Of a DNA stretch of 46,487 nt, positions 17,386-26,875 are shown piece after piece. Made by a program: the position numbers and the translations under genes. Source of the DNA: Bacillota bacterium (GTDB lineage Bacteria; Bacillota_E; Sulfobacillia; Sulfobacillales; JAIMBI01); the NCBI GenBank assembly GCA_021828405.1, contig JAKARZ010000011.1:1-46487 (forward strand). The letters run 5' to 3'. The notes under the pieces were generated by a model. The model saw only the letters and a program-made list of their open reading frames with translations. It was not told the origin of the DNA and ran no database searches. Positions within the stretch are counted from its first letter, which is position 1. Each line of letters begins with the position of its first letter.

Positions 17386-18402
17386 TCAGGGTGGGTCGCT
17401 CACCTGAAGCACCACCTTGCCAAATTGGCCCCCCTCCCAGAGATAGGCCTGGGCGGCGCGAACCTCGGCCAGCGGAAACACGCGGTCCACGATCGGCCGA
17501 ATCTTGTGCTCCAGAGAGAAATCCAGCATGCGGGCAAAGTCCCGCGGGCTCCCCATGGAGGTTCCGCGAAGGTCCAGGTGCTTTAGAAAGACACGGGGCA
17601 GCACCAGCGAGGGCACCGGGCCCGCCGTGGCCCCCACCAGCACCACCCGCCCACCCGGGCGGGCCAGGGCCACCAAGTCCTCGAACCCGGGTCCGCCCAG
17701 GGTATCCACAATGAGGTCGAATCCCGCCGAGGCCACCTGGCGGAGTTCCTTCACGTAATCTGGCTGCCGGTAGTTGGCGCCCGCCACCGCCCCCATCCCC
17801 CGAGCGCGCGCAAGCTTCCCATCCTGGGACGACGTTACCGCCACCCGCGCGCCGGCCGCCGTGGCCATCAGTAGCAGCATGGTGGCCAGCCCTCCGCCGA
17901 TACCGGGGATGAGCACGCTCTCTCCGGCCTGCAGCCCCCCTCGGGTGAAAAGGCATCGGTAGGCCGTGAGGCCCACCAGCGGCAAAGCCGCCGCCTCGGG
18001 GCCCGTCAAATATCCGGGCTTTGGAAAGATGTTGGCGGCGGGAACCACGATCTGCTGCGCATAGGTGCCGTTCGTGGGAATGCCCAGAATTTCAAACGCG
18101 CGGCCGGGCGCCTGCTCGTCGTCCCCCCAGTGAAGGGCAGGGTAGATGATCACGGGGTCCCCCGGCGCCAAGGCGTCCACCCCCGCGCCCACGGCATCCA
18201 CCACCCCCACCCCGTCCGATCCCGGGATGGCAGGAAACCGCACCCGGGGGTACTGACCCATGCGGGCATAGAGGTCCCGCCGGTTGATCCCGGCGTACTG
18301 AATCAGGACCCGCACGTCACCGGCTCCCGGGACCGGGTCGGCCACCTCCTCATGAGATAGCTGCTCCAGTCCACCCGGCTCCCGCACCATGATCGCCTTC
18401 AT
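17386..18402 (-). CDS. Zinc-free medium-chain dehydrogenase, quinone oxidoreductase (QOR) type
   Basis: 338 residues with the MDR fold: N-terminal GroES-like domain (YAGINRRDLYARMGQYP, FPAIPGSDGVGVVDAVGAGV), then a Rossmann domain (SVLIPGIGGGLATMLLLMATAAGARVAVTSS, with tyrosine/lysine-type NADP handling not decidable) and C-terminal FSLEHKIRPIVDRVFPLAEV. No structural-zinc cysteines are visible. Such enzymes reduce quinones or activated alkenes with NADPH; the substrate is unknown. The ATG at 18402 is fixed by AAGGAGG 5 bases upstream. Monocistronic, converging on the 79-residue gene. Confidence 0.85.
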   Translation of the reverse strand: MKAIMVREPGGLEQLSHEEVADPVPGAGDVRVLIQYAGINRRDLYARMGQYPRVRFPAIPGSDGVGVVDAVGAGVDALAPGDPVIIYPALHWGDDEQAPGRAFEILGIPTNGTYAQQIVVPAANIFPKPGYLTGPEAAALPLVGLTAYRCLFTRGGLQAGESVLIPGIGGGLATMLLLMATAAGARVAVTSSQDGKLARARGMGAVAGANYRQPDYVKELRQVASAGFDLIVDTLGGPGFEDLVALARPGGRVVLVGATAGPVPSLVLPRVFLKHLDLRGTSMGSPRDFARMLDFSLEHKIRPIVDRVFPLAEVRAAQAYLWEGGQFGKVVLQVSDPP

Positions 18403-18548
18403 GGTCCCTCCTTCCCGCCGCGGGTCGCCCCGGCGGCCGCTGCTGCCAATGCCTCGCACCCATGCACTTTGCCGGTGCGCCACGCCTGACGGCCCGGGGC
18501 CGGCAAAGCCCACACCCCGCATCCTTCGGCAGGCGGGTGGCTCACCAT

Positions 18549-19985
18549 TCAGCCGCGCGGCGCTACGCGCGCGAGGGTCCCCTGCTCAAAGGCAAATGCC
18601 AAGCCTAACAGGGCGCCCTCCGTCCACGCGGTCCCCGTAAACGTCAGCCCCACCGGCTTGCCCCCGGCCGTGTAGCCGACCGGGACGGTCACCGACGGAT
18701 ATCCCGCCTTGGCTGCGATGCCTGCCCCCATGTTCCCCTCAAACACCAGCGCGGAGAGGCCGTGCTCCCCCAGCGCCCGGTCGATGCCCTCCTCGCGGGA
18801 GCAGCGCAGGTCATCCCGCCGAGCCGACCAGTAGGCCGCCTCGGTCAGATCGCCGCGCGTGCCCTCCGACGCCAGCAGCACGGCTTGCCCGTACGCCAGT
18901 GCCCGCGCCTCGTGGGTCTTGTTGAAGCGGATGAGTTCGGTGAGCGTGCGCACGGCGGCTCCGTGCCGACGCGCCAGGTACGCATTGATGGCGGGTTTGA
19001 ACTCGTAGCGCAGCACGTCGCGCCCCGGCATCTCTCCCCACGTGGGCAGGGCGACATCCACCAGCGTCGCGCCTAGGCGCTCCAAAGCCACGAGCGCGCG
19101 GTCGGCCGCAACCCGGCGCTCGCCGCGGAGCCGATCCCAGTAGCCGCGGCGGGGCACCCCGAGGCGGACGCCCTCCAGCGCGTCCGCTGTCAGAGCCGAC
19201 GTGTAGGCCGGGATGGCCGGCTGCGTCCACGTGGCCCGATCTCCTCGATCGCGGCCAGCCAGCACCTGCAGCAGAAGCGCCGCATCGGCCACCGTCCGGG
19301 CCATGGGTCCGGGCGTATCCTGGCTCCACGAAATGGGGGCGATGCCCCTCCGGCTGATGAGCCCCACCGTGGGTTTGATTCCCACGATGCCGTTGCTGCT
19401 AGCCGGGCTCAAGATGGACCCGGAGGTTTCCGTCCCAACCGCCAGCGTGGCGACACCCACGGCCACCCCCGCCCCGCTGCCCGAGCTTGATCCCCCTACC
19501 GTCCACCGACCGGGCCCATAGGGATTCAGCACCTGCCCGCCGAGGCTGGAATAGCCGGGGGGCATGTGGTCAGCCATCCAGTTGGCCCACTCGGTCAGGT
19601 TGGCCTTGCCCACCAGCACCGCTCCGCTGCGCCGGAGCCGGCGCACCAAGAACGCGTCGGCCTGAGCCCGGGATCCCTCGAGCGCTACGGACCCGGCGGT
19701 GGTCGGCATCTGGTCTCCCGTATCGATGTTATCTTTGACCAGCACGGGAATGCCATCCAAGGGACCGAGCAGGACCCCATGGCGCTGTCGGTCGTCGGAC
19801 GCTTCCGCCATGGCCCAGGCATCCGGGTTGACCGCGCGCACCGCATTCACGCCACTGGACTCGATCCGCGCCATCGATGCGGCCAGCAGGTCGCGCGCCG
19901 TGAGCTGCCCCGCCCCTCGGAGGCCCTGCAGCCTACCGCTGTCCATCTGGGTCACATCCGCCCCGTTGTCCGGCTGCCTTTCCAT
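18549..19985 (-). CDS. Amidase signature family hydrolase
   Basis: 478 residues with the Ser-cisSer-Lys triad region of the amidase family: lysine in VLVKDNIDTGD, GGSSSGSGAGVAVG holding the cis-serine, and TETSGSILSPASSNGIVGIKPTVGLISR with the nucleophilic serine. It lacks the GatB partner and the exact GatA pattern, so a general amide hydrolase (for example an aryl or aliphatic amidase) is more likely than tRNA amidotransferase. The ATG at 19985 has AGGGGAG 8 bases upstream. It is divergent from the thioesterase. Confidence 0.88.
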   Translation of the reverse strand: MERQPDNGADVTQMDSGRLQGLRGAGQLTARDLLAASMARIESSGVNAVRAVNPDAWAMAEASDDRQRHGVLLGPLDGIPVLVKDNIDTGDQMPTTAGSVALEGSRAQADAFLVRRLRRSGAVLVGKANLTEWANWMADHMPPGYSSLGGQVLNPYGPGRWTVGGSSSGSGAGVAVGVATLAVGTETSGSILSPASSNGIVGIKPTVGLISRRGIAPISWSQDTPGPMARTVADAALLLQVLAGRDRGDRATWTQPAIPAYTSALTADALEGVRLGVPRRGYWDRLRGERRVAADRALVALERLGATLVDVALPTWGEMPGRDVLRYEFKPAINAYLARRHGAAVRTLTELIRFNKTHEARALAYGQAVLLASEGTRGDLTEAAYWSARRDDLRCSREEGIDRALGEHGLSALVFEGNMGAGIAAKAGYPSVTVPVGYTAGGKPVGLTFTGTAWTEGALLGLAFAFEQGTLARVAPRG

Positions 19986-20307
19986 CAACACCGCTCCCCT
20001 GCCGTCCATTTTCCTGTTCGCGTGCTCCTGCCGACCTGGCCCCGACACGCCGAGGACCCGATGGCGCCCCAACCGCGGGTGGATGCCGCGCGCGCCCACC
20101 CGGCTCGAAGCACCGCCCCCCTGTCAACATAGTGGTTTACCAGGGTTTCGTCATCCGCCCCGGGGTCGAGCCCGGACCCGCCGCCACCCCACTATCCTTT
20201 CCCCCGGGCCGTCCTAGCCCTGTCACCCCGGGTCCGCTATAGTGGCTCCAGGCCTGCCCGACCCTTGGTCCAACCAAGCGCCGACGTGAGCCCAAGGGGG
20301 TCACACA
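19986..20307. other. Intergenic region between divergent amidase and thioesterase genes
   Basis: 322 bases with no plausible gene. A TATAGT hexamer near 20237 could be a -10 for the thioesterase, without a convincing -35. On the minus strand TTGACA at about 20126 could be a -35 for the amidase, again without a good partner. A small TTGG-N-CCAA inverted repeat lies near 20266. Nothing else recognised. Confidence 0.6.
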
Positions 20308-20763
20308 ATGTCTGATAGCCGTCCGCCCGCCGGTCCCGGCGCCCTCGCCGGCGGGATTCACGAAACCCTGGGCATTGTCTTTGTGGAGGTCAGCCCGGAC
20401 CGAGTGGTGGCTACCATGCCCATCTCCCCCCGCGTCCACCAGCCCTTCGGTCTGCTGCACGGCGGCGCGTCGGTGGTGCTGGCCGAATCGGCCGCCTCGG
20501 TGGGCACGTGGCTCAACTGCGACCCGGACACCGAACGCGCGGTGGGCATTGAGATCAACGCCAATCATGTGCGCGCGAAGCGCACCGGCACGCTCACCGC
20601 CGAGGCGCTGCCCCTGCACCGCGGCCGCACCACGATGGTGTGGGACGTCCGCATCCGGGATGAGGCGGGGCGCCTCGTATGTGTGTCCCGCTGCACGGTG
20701 GCCCGCGTCGCGCGGCCTCAATCCGACAGTTCGCGCCCGGAGAGCCGGGACACCGCGCCGTAG
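20308..20763 (+). CDS. PaaI/MenI-type hotdog-fold acyl-CoA thioesterase
   Basis: 151 residues. The hotdog-family signature is clear: PFGLLHGGASVVLAESAASVG (about residues 46-66) with the HGG turn and the following acid, then GIEINANHVRAKRTGTLTAEA. These enzymes hydrolyse aromatic or short acyl-CoA thioesters; YdiI/MenI and PaaI are the nearest types and cannot be separated here. The ATG has AAGGGGG about 7 bases upstream. Its last 46 bases overlap the end of the convergent phosphatase gene. Confidence 0.85.
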   Translation: MSDSRPPAGPGALAGGIHETLGIVFVEVSPDRVVATMPISPRVHQPFGLLHGGASVVLAESAASVGTWLNCDPDTERAVGIEINANHVRAKRTGTLTAEALPLHRGRTTMVWDVRIRDEAGRLVCVSRCTVARVARPQSDSSRPESRDTAP

Positions 20764-21410
20764 AAGGCGGCGTGATCCTCCAGCGACGGTAACACCGCGT
20801 CCGCGCCGGCCGCCTCAAGGTCCGGCTGGCCGTAGTGGCCCGTCGCCACCGCGATGCACCGCAGGCCGAGCGCATGCGCCGCCGTCACGTCGAGCGGCGT
20901 GTCGCCCACCGTGACGAGCGGCGCGTCCTCCGCGTGGTAAAAGTGGCGGGCGCGGGCAACGGCCACTTGCAGCATCGCCTCCCGCGACTCTCCGTCGCTG
21001 CCGTAGCCCCCTACCAAAAACACATCGGCCAGCCCTGCCGCCTTCAGTTTGATAGCGGCCCCGGCCTCCACATTGCCCGTCCCCACCGCAAGCCCCACAC
21101 GGGGGTTGCGCGCCAGCCGCCGCAACAGCGTGGGTACCCCCGGCAGCGCCCGCGTGGCGCCGGCAGTCTCGCTGAGCGCCGTCACAAACGCATCCAGCAG
21201 TCGCGGCCACTGTTCCGCGGTGATGGTGATGCCCGCCCGCTGGGCCGCCAGATGCAGCATGGCCGGGTCCGTCCGGCCAGCGAAGTCCAAGTGGTTGAAC
21301 TCGCCGGGGTGGCCCATTACGTGAAGAAACGCCCGCGCCATGGCCTCATGGCCGGCGCCATGCCCATCCAATACCGTGCCGTCCAAGTCAAATACCAGCA
21401 GGTGCTGCAA
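20718..21410 (-). CDS. HAD-superfamily phosphatase (phosphoglycolate phosphatase-like)
   Basis: 230 residues, with HAD motif I FDLDGTVLD at the N-terminus, an alpha-helical cap (about 15-85), motif II threonine in AVGTGN, motif III lysine near IKLKAAGL, and motif IV GDTPLDV. It removes phosphate from a small metabolite; similarity to Gph/beta-phosphoglucomutase types does not define the substrate. TTG at 21410 is chosen because GGGAGGGGG lies 8 bases upstream and motif I must sit near the start. Upstream in-frame ATGs lack a ribosome site. Confidence 0.85.
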   Translation of the reverse strand: MQHLLVFDLDGTVLDGHGAGHEAMARAFLHVMGHPGEFNHLDFAGRTDPAMLHLAAQRAGITITAEQWPRLLDAFVTALSETAGATRALPGVPTLLRRLARNPRVGLAVGTGNVEAGAAIKLKAAGLADVFLVGGYGSDGESREAMLQVAVARARHFYHAEDAPLVTVGDTPLDVTAAHALGLRCIAVATGHYGQPDLEAAGADAVLPSLEDHAAFYGAVSRLSGRELSD

Positions 21411-21505
21411 CGCGCCGCCCCCTCCCGTCTGCGGTGCGGCACGTCGGCCGCAAGCTGTCTCCATGATACCAGCCGCGCATCGCAGGTCGGTGCGCTTGCC
21501 TTTCG

Positions 21506-21545
21506 TTGACACCTGCTTTAATATTGTCGATGTGATAAATACTAG
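21506..21545 (+). promoter_or_regulatory. A+T-rich promoter/operator region of marR
   Basis: TTGACA at 21506 is a perfect -35. The matching -10 is unclear (TGTGAT at 21531, spacer 19). The stretch TTTAATATT...GATAAATA around a central TCGA forms an imperfect inverted repeat of the size MarR proteins bind, making autoregulation plausible. Confidence 0.4.
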
Positions 21546-21558
21546 GGAGGGGTGTGGC

Positions 21559-22026
21559 ATGACCGGCGAGGAATCGCCGCCCACGGCGGCGGACACGACG
21601 CGCCTGGTGTTGGCCATCGTGGTTCAGGCGGAGCCGCTCTTGTTTGAGTTGTGGCAGGCCCACTCGCTTACCCTCACGCAGCTGCATTGCTTGAAGAAGT
21701 TGCAGCACGAATCGGTTACCGCCGGCGAGCTGGCGCGCCGCTTGGGCATCCAGGCGGCTTCCCTCACTCGTGTCCTGGGCCGCTTGGAGTCTCAGGGCCT
21801 GGTGGTCCGCTCCACCGGGCCGGAGGACCGCCGGACGGTCGTGGTTTCGCTGACCCCGAGCGGTCGCGAGACGCTCGGTGCCCTCACGTTGGGGCTCGAC
21901 AACCCGCTGTTTCAGGGCATCCGGCAACTCGACCCGGAGCATCTGCGCCACCTGCACGATGGCCTGCGGGCGCTGTTGGCCGAGGTGCGTCAGCTCGCTG
22001 ACGCAGAGCCGTTGGCACTGCCCTAG
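21559..22026 (+). CDS. MarR-family transcriptional regulator
   Basis: 155 residues with the winged helix-turn-helix in the middle: [16 protein letters not shown], then [20 protein letters not shown] as the recognition region, and a wing ending [18 protein letters not shown], the family hallmark. MarR dimers repress nearby efflux or detoxification genes and let go when a ligand binds. It is 44 bases upstream of a drug-type exporter on the same strand, so it probably controls that pump. ATG has AGGGAGGGG 6 bases upstream. Confidence 0.93.
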   Translation: MTGEESPPTAADTTRLVLAIVVQAEPLLFELWQAHSLTLTQLHCLKKLQHESVTAGELARRLGIQAASLTRVLGRLESQGLVVRSTGPEDRRTVVVSLTPSGRETLGALTLGLDNPLFQGIRQLDPEHLRHLHDGLRALLAEVRQLADAEPLALP

Positions 22027-22070
22027 ACATCTCAGGTCGGCCGGGGTCACACCCAGAAAGGAGTCCGCTT

Positions 22071-23903
22071 TTGTCCTCTCAATCCATGGCGCCCGCCCGG
22101 GTTGCCCGGGGCCGGGGTTCCTGGCACCACCGCATCGACTACAAGTGGATCGCGCTGTCTAACACGACGCTCGGCATTTTGATGGCGGCCATTAACGGCA
22201 CCATCCTCATCATCTCGCTGCCGGCCATCTTTCGAGGATTGCACGTCAACCCCCTGGCGTCCAACCAAACCAGCCTGCTGCTGTGGATTTTGCTGGGATT
22301 CAACGTAGCGACCACGATTTTTTTGGTGTCGTTCGGGCGGTTGTCGGATGCCCACGGCCGCGTCAAGCTGTACAATTTGGGTTTTGCGGTATTTACGTTC
22401 GGGTCCATCCTGTTATTTCTGACGCCGGGTGTCGGGATCGCGGGTGAGTGGGAGCTCACAATTTTTCGGTTTGTCCAAGGCATCGGGGGCGCGTTTCTGT
22501 TCGCCAACAGCGCCGCCATCCTGACCGACGCCTTTCCTGTGGAAGAGCGCGGGTTTGCCCTGGGCTTGAACCAGATTGCCGCCATCGGCGGCGGGATCAT
22601 CGGGCTGGTGGTGGGCGGCCTCCTGTCGGTCGTCGACTGGCGCCTGATATTTTTGGTCAGTGTGCCCGTGGGCCTAGCAGGCACCATCTGGGCGTACGTC
22701 GCGCTGCGCGAGACGGCCATCACGCGGGAGTCCAAACGCATTGACTGGCTGGGCAACATAACGTTTGGCCTGGGGCTCTTGGGTGTCCTCCTGGGGCTCA
22801 CCTACAGCATCCTGCCCTATGGCGCGCACGTGACCGGATGGTCCAATCCGTTTGTCATTTGGTCGCTCATCATTGGGGTGGCGTTGCTGGTCGCGTTTAC
22901 GGTGATCGAATCGTTTGTGCCCGACCCGATGTTCCACCTCAATCTCTTTCGCAACCGGGCGTTTGCAGCCGGCAACGTGAGCGGCCTGCTGGCGGCCGTG
23001 GCCCGAGGGGGCCTGCAATTCATGATGATCATCTGGCTGCAGGGCATCTGGCTGCCGCTACACGGGGTGTCTTTTGCCCACACCCCGCTCGACGCTGGGC
23101 TGGATACGATCCCCATGATGGTGGGGTTCTTCGTGGCGGGTCCAGTTTCGGGCCGGCTGTCCGACCGCTATGGGTCTCGCTGGTTTGCCACCATTGGGAT
23201 GCTGGTCAGTGGGGCCGGGTTCCTGGCGCTCAACACCCTGCAAGCCGACTTCAGCTACTGGGTGTTTGCGTCCTACATCTTCATGATCGGCATTGGGATG
23301 GGCCTCTTTTCCTCTCCCAACACGTCGTCGATCATGAGCTCGGTGCCCGCCCGCTATCGCGGCGTCGCCTCCGGCATGCGCGCCACCTTCATGAACGCGG
23401 GGATGATGCTGTCGATGGGCGTGTTTTTCACCATCGTCATCACCAACATGGCCATCCACCTGCCCACGGCACTCGCCTCGGGCCTCGCGCACGCCGGGCT
23501 GCCCGCCGCGTTTGCCGACAAGCTCTCGCACCTGCCGCCGATGGCGGTCCTGTTTTCGGCGCTCCTGGGATTCAACCCCCTGGCCAAGTTGGTCCCTCAC
23601 GCCGTCCTGGCGTCGCTGCCGGCCGCTTCGCGCGCGACGCTGCTGTCGGTGCACTTCTTCCCCACGCTGATCTCCGGCGCCTTTATGGCCTCGCTGCGCG
23701 TCGTCTTTCTGTTTGCCGCGGCAATGAGTTTGGTCGCGGCGGTCGCCTCCGTCCTGCGGGGCAAGCAGTATATTTACGATGACGCCGTCGATGTGGCGGC
23801 CTCCGGCCCCGGACTCGCGGGCGGCGACCGCAGACAGGGAGCCGCCGACACGGCGGAATCCTATTCGGGGCACGAGGACACGGGCACCGAACGGACCGAC
23901 TGA
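22071..23903 (+). CDS. DHA2-family (EmrB/QacA type) major facilitator exporter, 14 spans
   Basis: 610 residues with about 14 hydrophobic segments. Seen: first span [24 protein letters not shown] motif A in [15 protein letters not shown], a motif C-like glycine-rich span before [16 protein letters not shown], and a polar C-terminal tail of about 45 residues. The family exports drugs and lipophilic compounds by proton antiport. TTG at 22071 has AAAGGAG 7 bases upstream; ATG at 22086 is the alternative. Likely co-transcribed with, and controlled by, the preceding marR. Confidence 0.93.
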   Translation: MSSQSMAPARVARGRGSWHHRIDYKWIALSNTTLGILMAAINGTILIISLPAIFRGLHVNPLASNQTSLLLWILLGFNVATTIFLVSFGRLSDAHGRVKLYNLGFAVFTFGSILLFLTPGVGIAGEWELTIFRFVQGIGGAFLFANSAAILTDAFPVEERGFALGLNQIAAIGGGIIGLVVGGLLSVVDWRLIFLVSVPVGLAGTIWAYVALRETAITRESKRIDWLGNITFGLGLLGVLLGLTYSILPYGAHVTGWSNPFVIWSLIIGVALLVAFTVIESFVPDPMFHLNLFRNRAFAAGNVSGLLAAVARGGLQFMMIIWLQGIWLPLHGVSFAHTPLDAGLDTIPMMVGFFVAGPVSGRLSDRYGSRWFATIGMLVSGAGFLALNTLQADFSYWVFASYIFMIGIGMGLFSSPNTSSIMSSVPARYRGVASGMRATFMNAGMMLSMGVFFTIVITNMAIHLPTALASGLAHAGLPAAFADKLSHLPPMAVLFSALLGFNPLAKLVPHAVLASLPAASRATLLSVHFFPTLISGAFMASLRVVFLFAAAMSLVAAVASVLRGKQYIYDDAVDVAASGPGLAGGDRRQGAADTAESYSGHEDTGTERTD

Positions 23904-23959
23904 CGGAGATCGGGGCCCCTGTCACAAGAAGTTACCGCGATGGAACGGAGGGAATCACG

Positions 23960-24304
23960 GTGAGACGTGGCATCGCGGGCCTCGTGGGCGCGGTCCTGGC
24001 TGGCTGGGCCGCGCTCGCGCTGATGGCCGCCCCGTTTTTCCTGCGCTTTCAGTCGCCCGGGGCCGCCTGGGCCCCCCCCACCCTGGCGAGCGAATGGATG
24101 GGGGCGGCTGCGGCGCTCTGGGCCCTGGCCACCGGCGCTGCGGCCCTAGCGATCCGACGTCCCACCGTAGCTCCCCAGCGGCCGTGGCGTCCACGTCCGG
24201 CGCCGCCCCAGACTGCCACGCCCTCCGAGCAGCTTCTCGGGCTCGCCCGGATGACACTCGACGACGTTGGGGCGCGCGACGCCTCCCACGGGGACAAGCG
24301 ATGA
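23960..24304 (+). CDS. Small membrane protein of unknown function, first of a coupled pair
   Basis: 114 residues with two hydrophobic segments (about 5-28 and 46-66) and a proline-rich, polar C-terminal tail (70-114). No family recognised. GTG start with GGAGGG 7 bases upstream, 56 bases after the exporter gene, so it may belong to the same transcript. The next gene overlaps its stop by four bases (ATGA). Confidence 0.65.
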   Translation: MRRGIAGLVGAVLAGWAALALMAAPFFLRFQSPGAAWAPPTLASEWMGAAAALWALATGAAALAIRRPTVAPQRPWRPRPAPPQTATPSEQLLGLARMTLDDVGARDASHGDKR

Positions 24305-24525
24305 GAGGGGCGGCGGCATTGGCACAGGGATTGGCGCTCGTCGGGGTGCTGGGTGGCATGGCCATCAGCCTGTCGCCCATGCTCGGCGGCTGGGTACCCG
24401 CGGCGGGAAACCCCTGGACGGCGCCCGTGCTCGTGCCGGTGCTGGCCGGCGCCGCCGTGAGCCTCGCCGGGCTGTTGGCGTGGATGGGCTGCCTGCCCGC
24501 CGAACCCGCGCCGCCACGAGACTGA
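24301..24525 (+). CDS. Small membrane protein of unknown function, second of a coupled pair
   Basis: 74 residues with two hydrophobic segments (about 6-28 and 41-63) and little else; no family recognised. The ATG overlaps the stop of the preceding small membrane protein gene, so translation should be coupled and the products may act together. Both are two-span proteins with a shared P/G-rich loop (GGWVPAAGNPWTAP here). A strong stem-loop follows at 24561. Confidence 0.65.
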   Translation: MRGAAALAQGLALVGVLGGMAISLSPMLGGWVPAAGNPWTAPVLVPVLAGAAVSLAGLLAWMGCLPAEPAPPRD

Positions 24526-24560
24526 CCTCGCCGCGGATCTGCGGGGTATCCCATCTCATG

Positions 24561-24593
24561 CCACACCCCCGCGGCCGTGCCGCGGGGGTGTGG
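24561..24593. terminator. Strong stem-loop between convergent genes
   Basis: A perfect 15-bp stem (CCACACCCCCGCGGC and its complement) with a 3-base loop lies between the small membrane protein gene and the convergent molybdenum hydroxylase gene. No T run follows on either strand, so it is terminator-like rather than a classical intrinsic terminator; it may serve both directions. Confidence 0.6.
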
Positions 24594-24610
24594 GCCGTCG
24601 GCGCGGCGAA

Positions 24611-26875
24611 TCAGCGGTCAGCGGCCAGCACGCGCTCGGGCGTGATGGGCAGCGTGGTCACCCGTCGGCCGGTTGCGGCCGCCACCGCATTCGCGATCGC
24701 GGCCGCCCCGGGAATGGCGGGCGGCTCGCCCACGCCCTTGGCCCCGTAAGGTCCGTCTTCGGCAGGCACCTCCACGAGCACCACATCCACCCGCGGGACG
24801 TCGTGAAACGTGGGCATCTGATAATCGAGAAAGCTGGTGGACACCGGCTGCCCGTCGTGGTCGTAAGCCAGATCTTCATACAGGGCCCGCCCAATTCCCT
24901 GGGCCACCCCCCCCAAAATCTGCCCTTCCACTTCCTTCGGATTCAGGGCCCGGCCCACGTCCTGAATGGCCAGGTACCCCTTGAGCCGCACTTCCCCCGT
25001 GTCCGGGTCCACGAACACCCGCGCCGCATGCACGGCAAAACCTGGGGCATTCTTCGTGACGGCGCTGCGCCCCTCCGCGATGAGCGGGGCGGTGCGGCCA
25101 CCGAACCGGGCGGTGTCTCGGGCAATTTCGGCCAAGGTGACGGACCGGCCGGGAACGCCTTTGACCTGCACCGCACCGTCACGCAGGTCGAGATCCTCCA
25201 CCGCCGCCTCTAGGCGGTTGGCGGCAATCTCCAGCACCTGGCGGCGCACGGCTTTGGCGGCCTCAGCCACGGCCAGTCCCACCGTATAGGTGGTTTTGCT
25301 GCCACCGGCCATGCCGGCGTAGGGCGCGTGCGCCGTATCGCTAAACGCCACGTGCACTTCGTCCGGGGACAGCCCAAGCTCCTCTGCTGCGATGAGGGCA
25401 AACGTGGTGTTGGTCCCCGTGATGTCGATGGATCCCACCTGCACCACCAGTCTTCCCTCGGAAGTCACCTGGCAGGCGGCCGCCGCCGGCTCCAAGCCCC
25501 CGCCCCAGCCGCCGGCCGCCACGCCGATTCCTTCGTGAGGGCCCAGCGGCTCGTGCAAGAACGGGTGGCTCTGCGCCGCCTCCAAGCACTCGCGAAGCCC
25601 AATCCGCGGCCACATGCGGCCATCCGGCCTCTCGTCGCCTTCCTGGACGGCATTCTTGAGCCGCAGTTCAATGGGGTCCATCTTGAGCGCGCGGGCCAGC
25701 TCGTCGAGGGCGGACTCCAGCGCAAAGTACGCCTGCGGGGCACTTGGCGCCCGATAGGCGCCCACCGGCACCTTATGGGTCATGACGTCGTATCCCGCCA
25801 CCTCCAGGTGGGGACACCGGTACGTGCCCGCCAGCAGCATGCAGCCGATGCCCGCCGCGCCGCCGCGCTCGGCCCCGTTGTCAAACACCAGCCGCGCCTC
25901 GAGTGAGGACAGGGTGCCGTCCTCGGACGCCCCGAGCGTCACCTCGATGTCGGCCGCCGGGCCCGGGCTGTTGACCAGAATGTCCTGCTGACGGTCCAGA
26001 AGCATGGCCACGGGCCGGCCCAGGCGCTGCGAGAGGGTGGCCACCAGGGGCTCCAACAGGACGCCCTTGCCCCCAAAGCCCCCGCCGACCGTGGCGCCCA
26101 CGACCCGCACTCGGTAGTCCGGCAGCTTCAGCAGCCGCTTCACCGAGTTGCGCACCATGAACTGTCCCTGGGTGGTGGTCCAGATGGTGGTTTCCCCCGT
26201 GCGCGCCGCATGCGCGCTGGACCCATGTGTCTCAAGAAATCCCTGGTACAGGGGCGGCAGATGATAGCGGCCGGTCACGACCACGGCCGCCCGTTCCCGC
26301 GCGGCAACCGCGTCGCCGCGGCGATAGCGGACGACGGCCGAGACATTGTTTGGCCACCGTTCGGTTGCGCCCCCGCCCCCGCCCGCATCGCCGTGAGCGC
26401 CGGCATCGGCCCGCCCGGCCGTATCCTCCAGTTGGCGCACCAGCGGTGCGTCGGGCTGCATCGCGGCGGTGGGGTCGACCACCGCCGGCAGGACTTCATA
26501 ATCCACCTCCACCAGCTCGGCGGCGTCCTCGGCCACGGCCGGGTCGTCGGCCACCACCACCGCCACCGGCTCACCCGCGAAAAACACCTCGCTCTGGGCC
26601 AGCAGGTCGGCCTCGGGGAGCGCGTTGCCCAGGTACACAGCTTTCACGCCGGGCACGGCGGCCGCCGCGCGCGTGTCAATGCCCCGAATGCGGGCATGCG
26701 GATGGGGACTCAGCACCAAATGCGCATACCAGGCGCCCGCGGGGTCCAGGTCGGCCACGTAGCCGCCGGCGCCAACCAGCTTGGCGGGGGCGTCTTCCCG
26801 CCGCCGCGGTTTTCCTATGTACGTGTATGGCGAATCGGAACGGTCTGTGGTCGCTCGCTCACTCGTCCTGGCCAT
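24611..26875 (-). CDS. Molybdenum hydroxylase large subunit (xanthine dehydrogenase/CoxL family), orphan
   Basis: 754 residues. Seen: the a/b hammerhead domain (YIGKPRRREDAPAKLVGAGGYVADLD...), Moco-binding GGGFGGKG, the loop VGAYRAPSAPQAYFALES in place of the CO dehydrogenase AYRCSFR or form II AYRGAGR loop, and near the C-terminus GAKGVGEPP with the catalytic glutamate. It oxidises a purine, aldehyde or N-heterocycle, but not CO judging by the loop. The FAD (CoxM) and 2Fe-2S (CoxS) subunits are absent next to it. ATG at 26875 has GAGGGGG 7 bases upstream. Confidence 0.88.
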   Translation of the reverse strand: MARTSERATTDRSDSPYTYIGKPRRREDAPAKLVGAGGYVADLDPAGAWYAHLVLSPHPHARIRGIDTRAAAAVPGVKAVYLGNALPEADLLAQSEVFFAGEPVAVVVADDPAVAEDAAELVEVDYEVLPAVVDPTAAMQPDAPLVRQLEDTAGRADAGAHGDAGGGGGATERWPNNVSAVVRYRRGDAVAARERAAVVVTGRYHLPPLYQGFLETHGSSAHAARTGETTIWTTTQGQFMVRNSVKRLLKLPDYRVRVVGATVGGGFGGKGVLLEPLVATLSQRLGRPVAMLLDRQQDILVNSPGPAADIEVTLGASEDGTLSSLEARLVFDNGAERGGAAGIGCMLLAGTYRCPHLEVAGYDVMTHKVPVGAYRAPSAPQAYFALESALDELARALKMDPIELRLKNAVQEGDERPDGRMWPRIGLRECLEAAQSHPFLHEPLGPHEGIGVAAGGWGGGLEPAAAACQVTSEGRLVVQVGSIDITGTNTTFALIAAEELGLSPDEVHVAFSDTAHAPYAGMAGGSKTTYTVGLAVAEAAKAVRRQVLEIAANRLEAAVEDLDLRDGAVQVKGVPGRSVTLAEIARDTARFGGRTAPLIAEGRSAVTKNAPGFAVHAARVFVDPDTGEVRLKGYLAIQDVGRALNPKEVEGQILGGVAQGIGRALYEDLAYDHDGQPVSTSFLDYQMPTFHDVPRVDVVLVEVPAEDGPYGAKGVGEPPAIPGAAAIANAVAAATGRRVTTLPITPERVLAADR

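Noticed and set aside
18549..19985. GatA (tRNA amidotransferase subunit A)
   Set aside because: The amidase signature is shared, but no gatB/gatC neighbours exist and the local motifs fit general amidases better.
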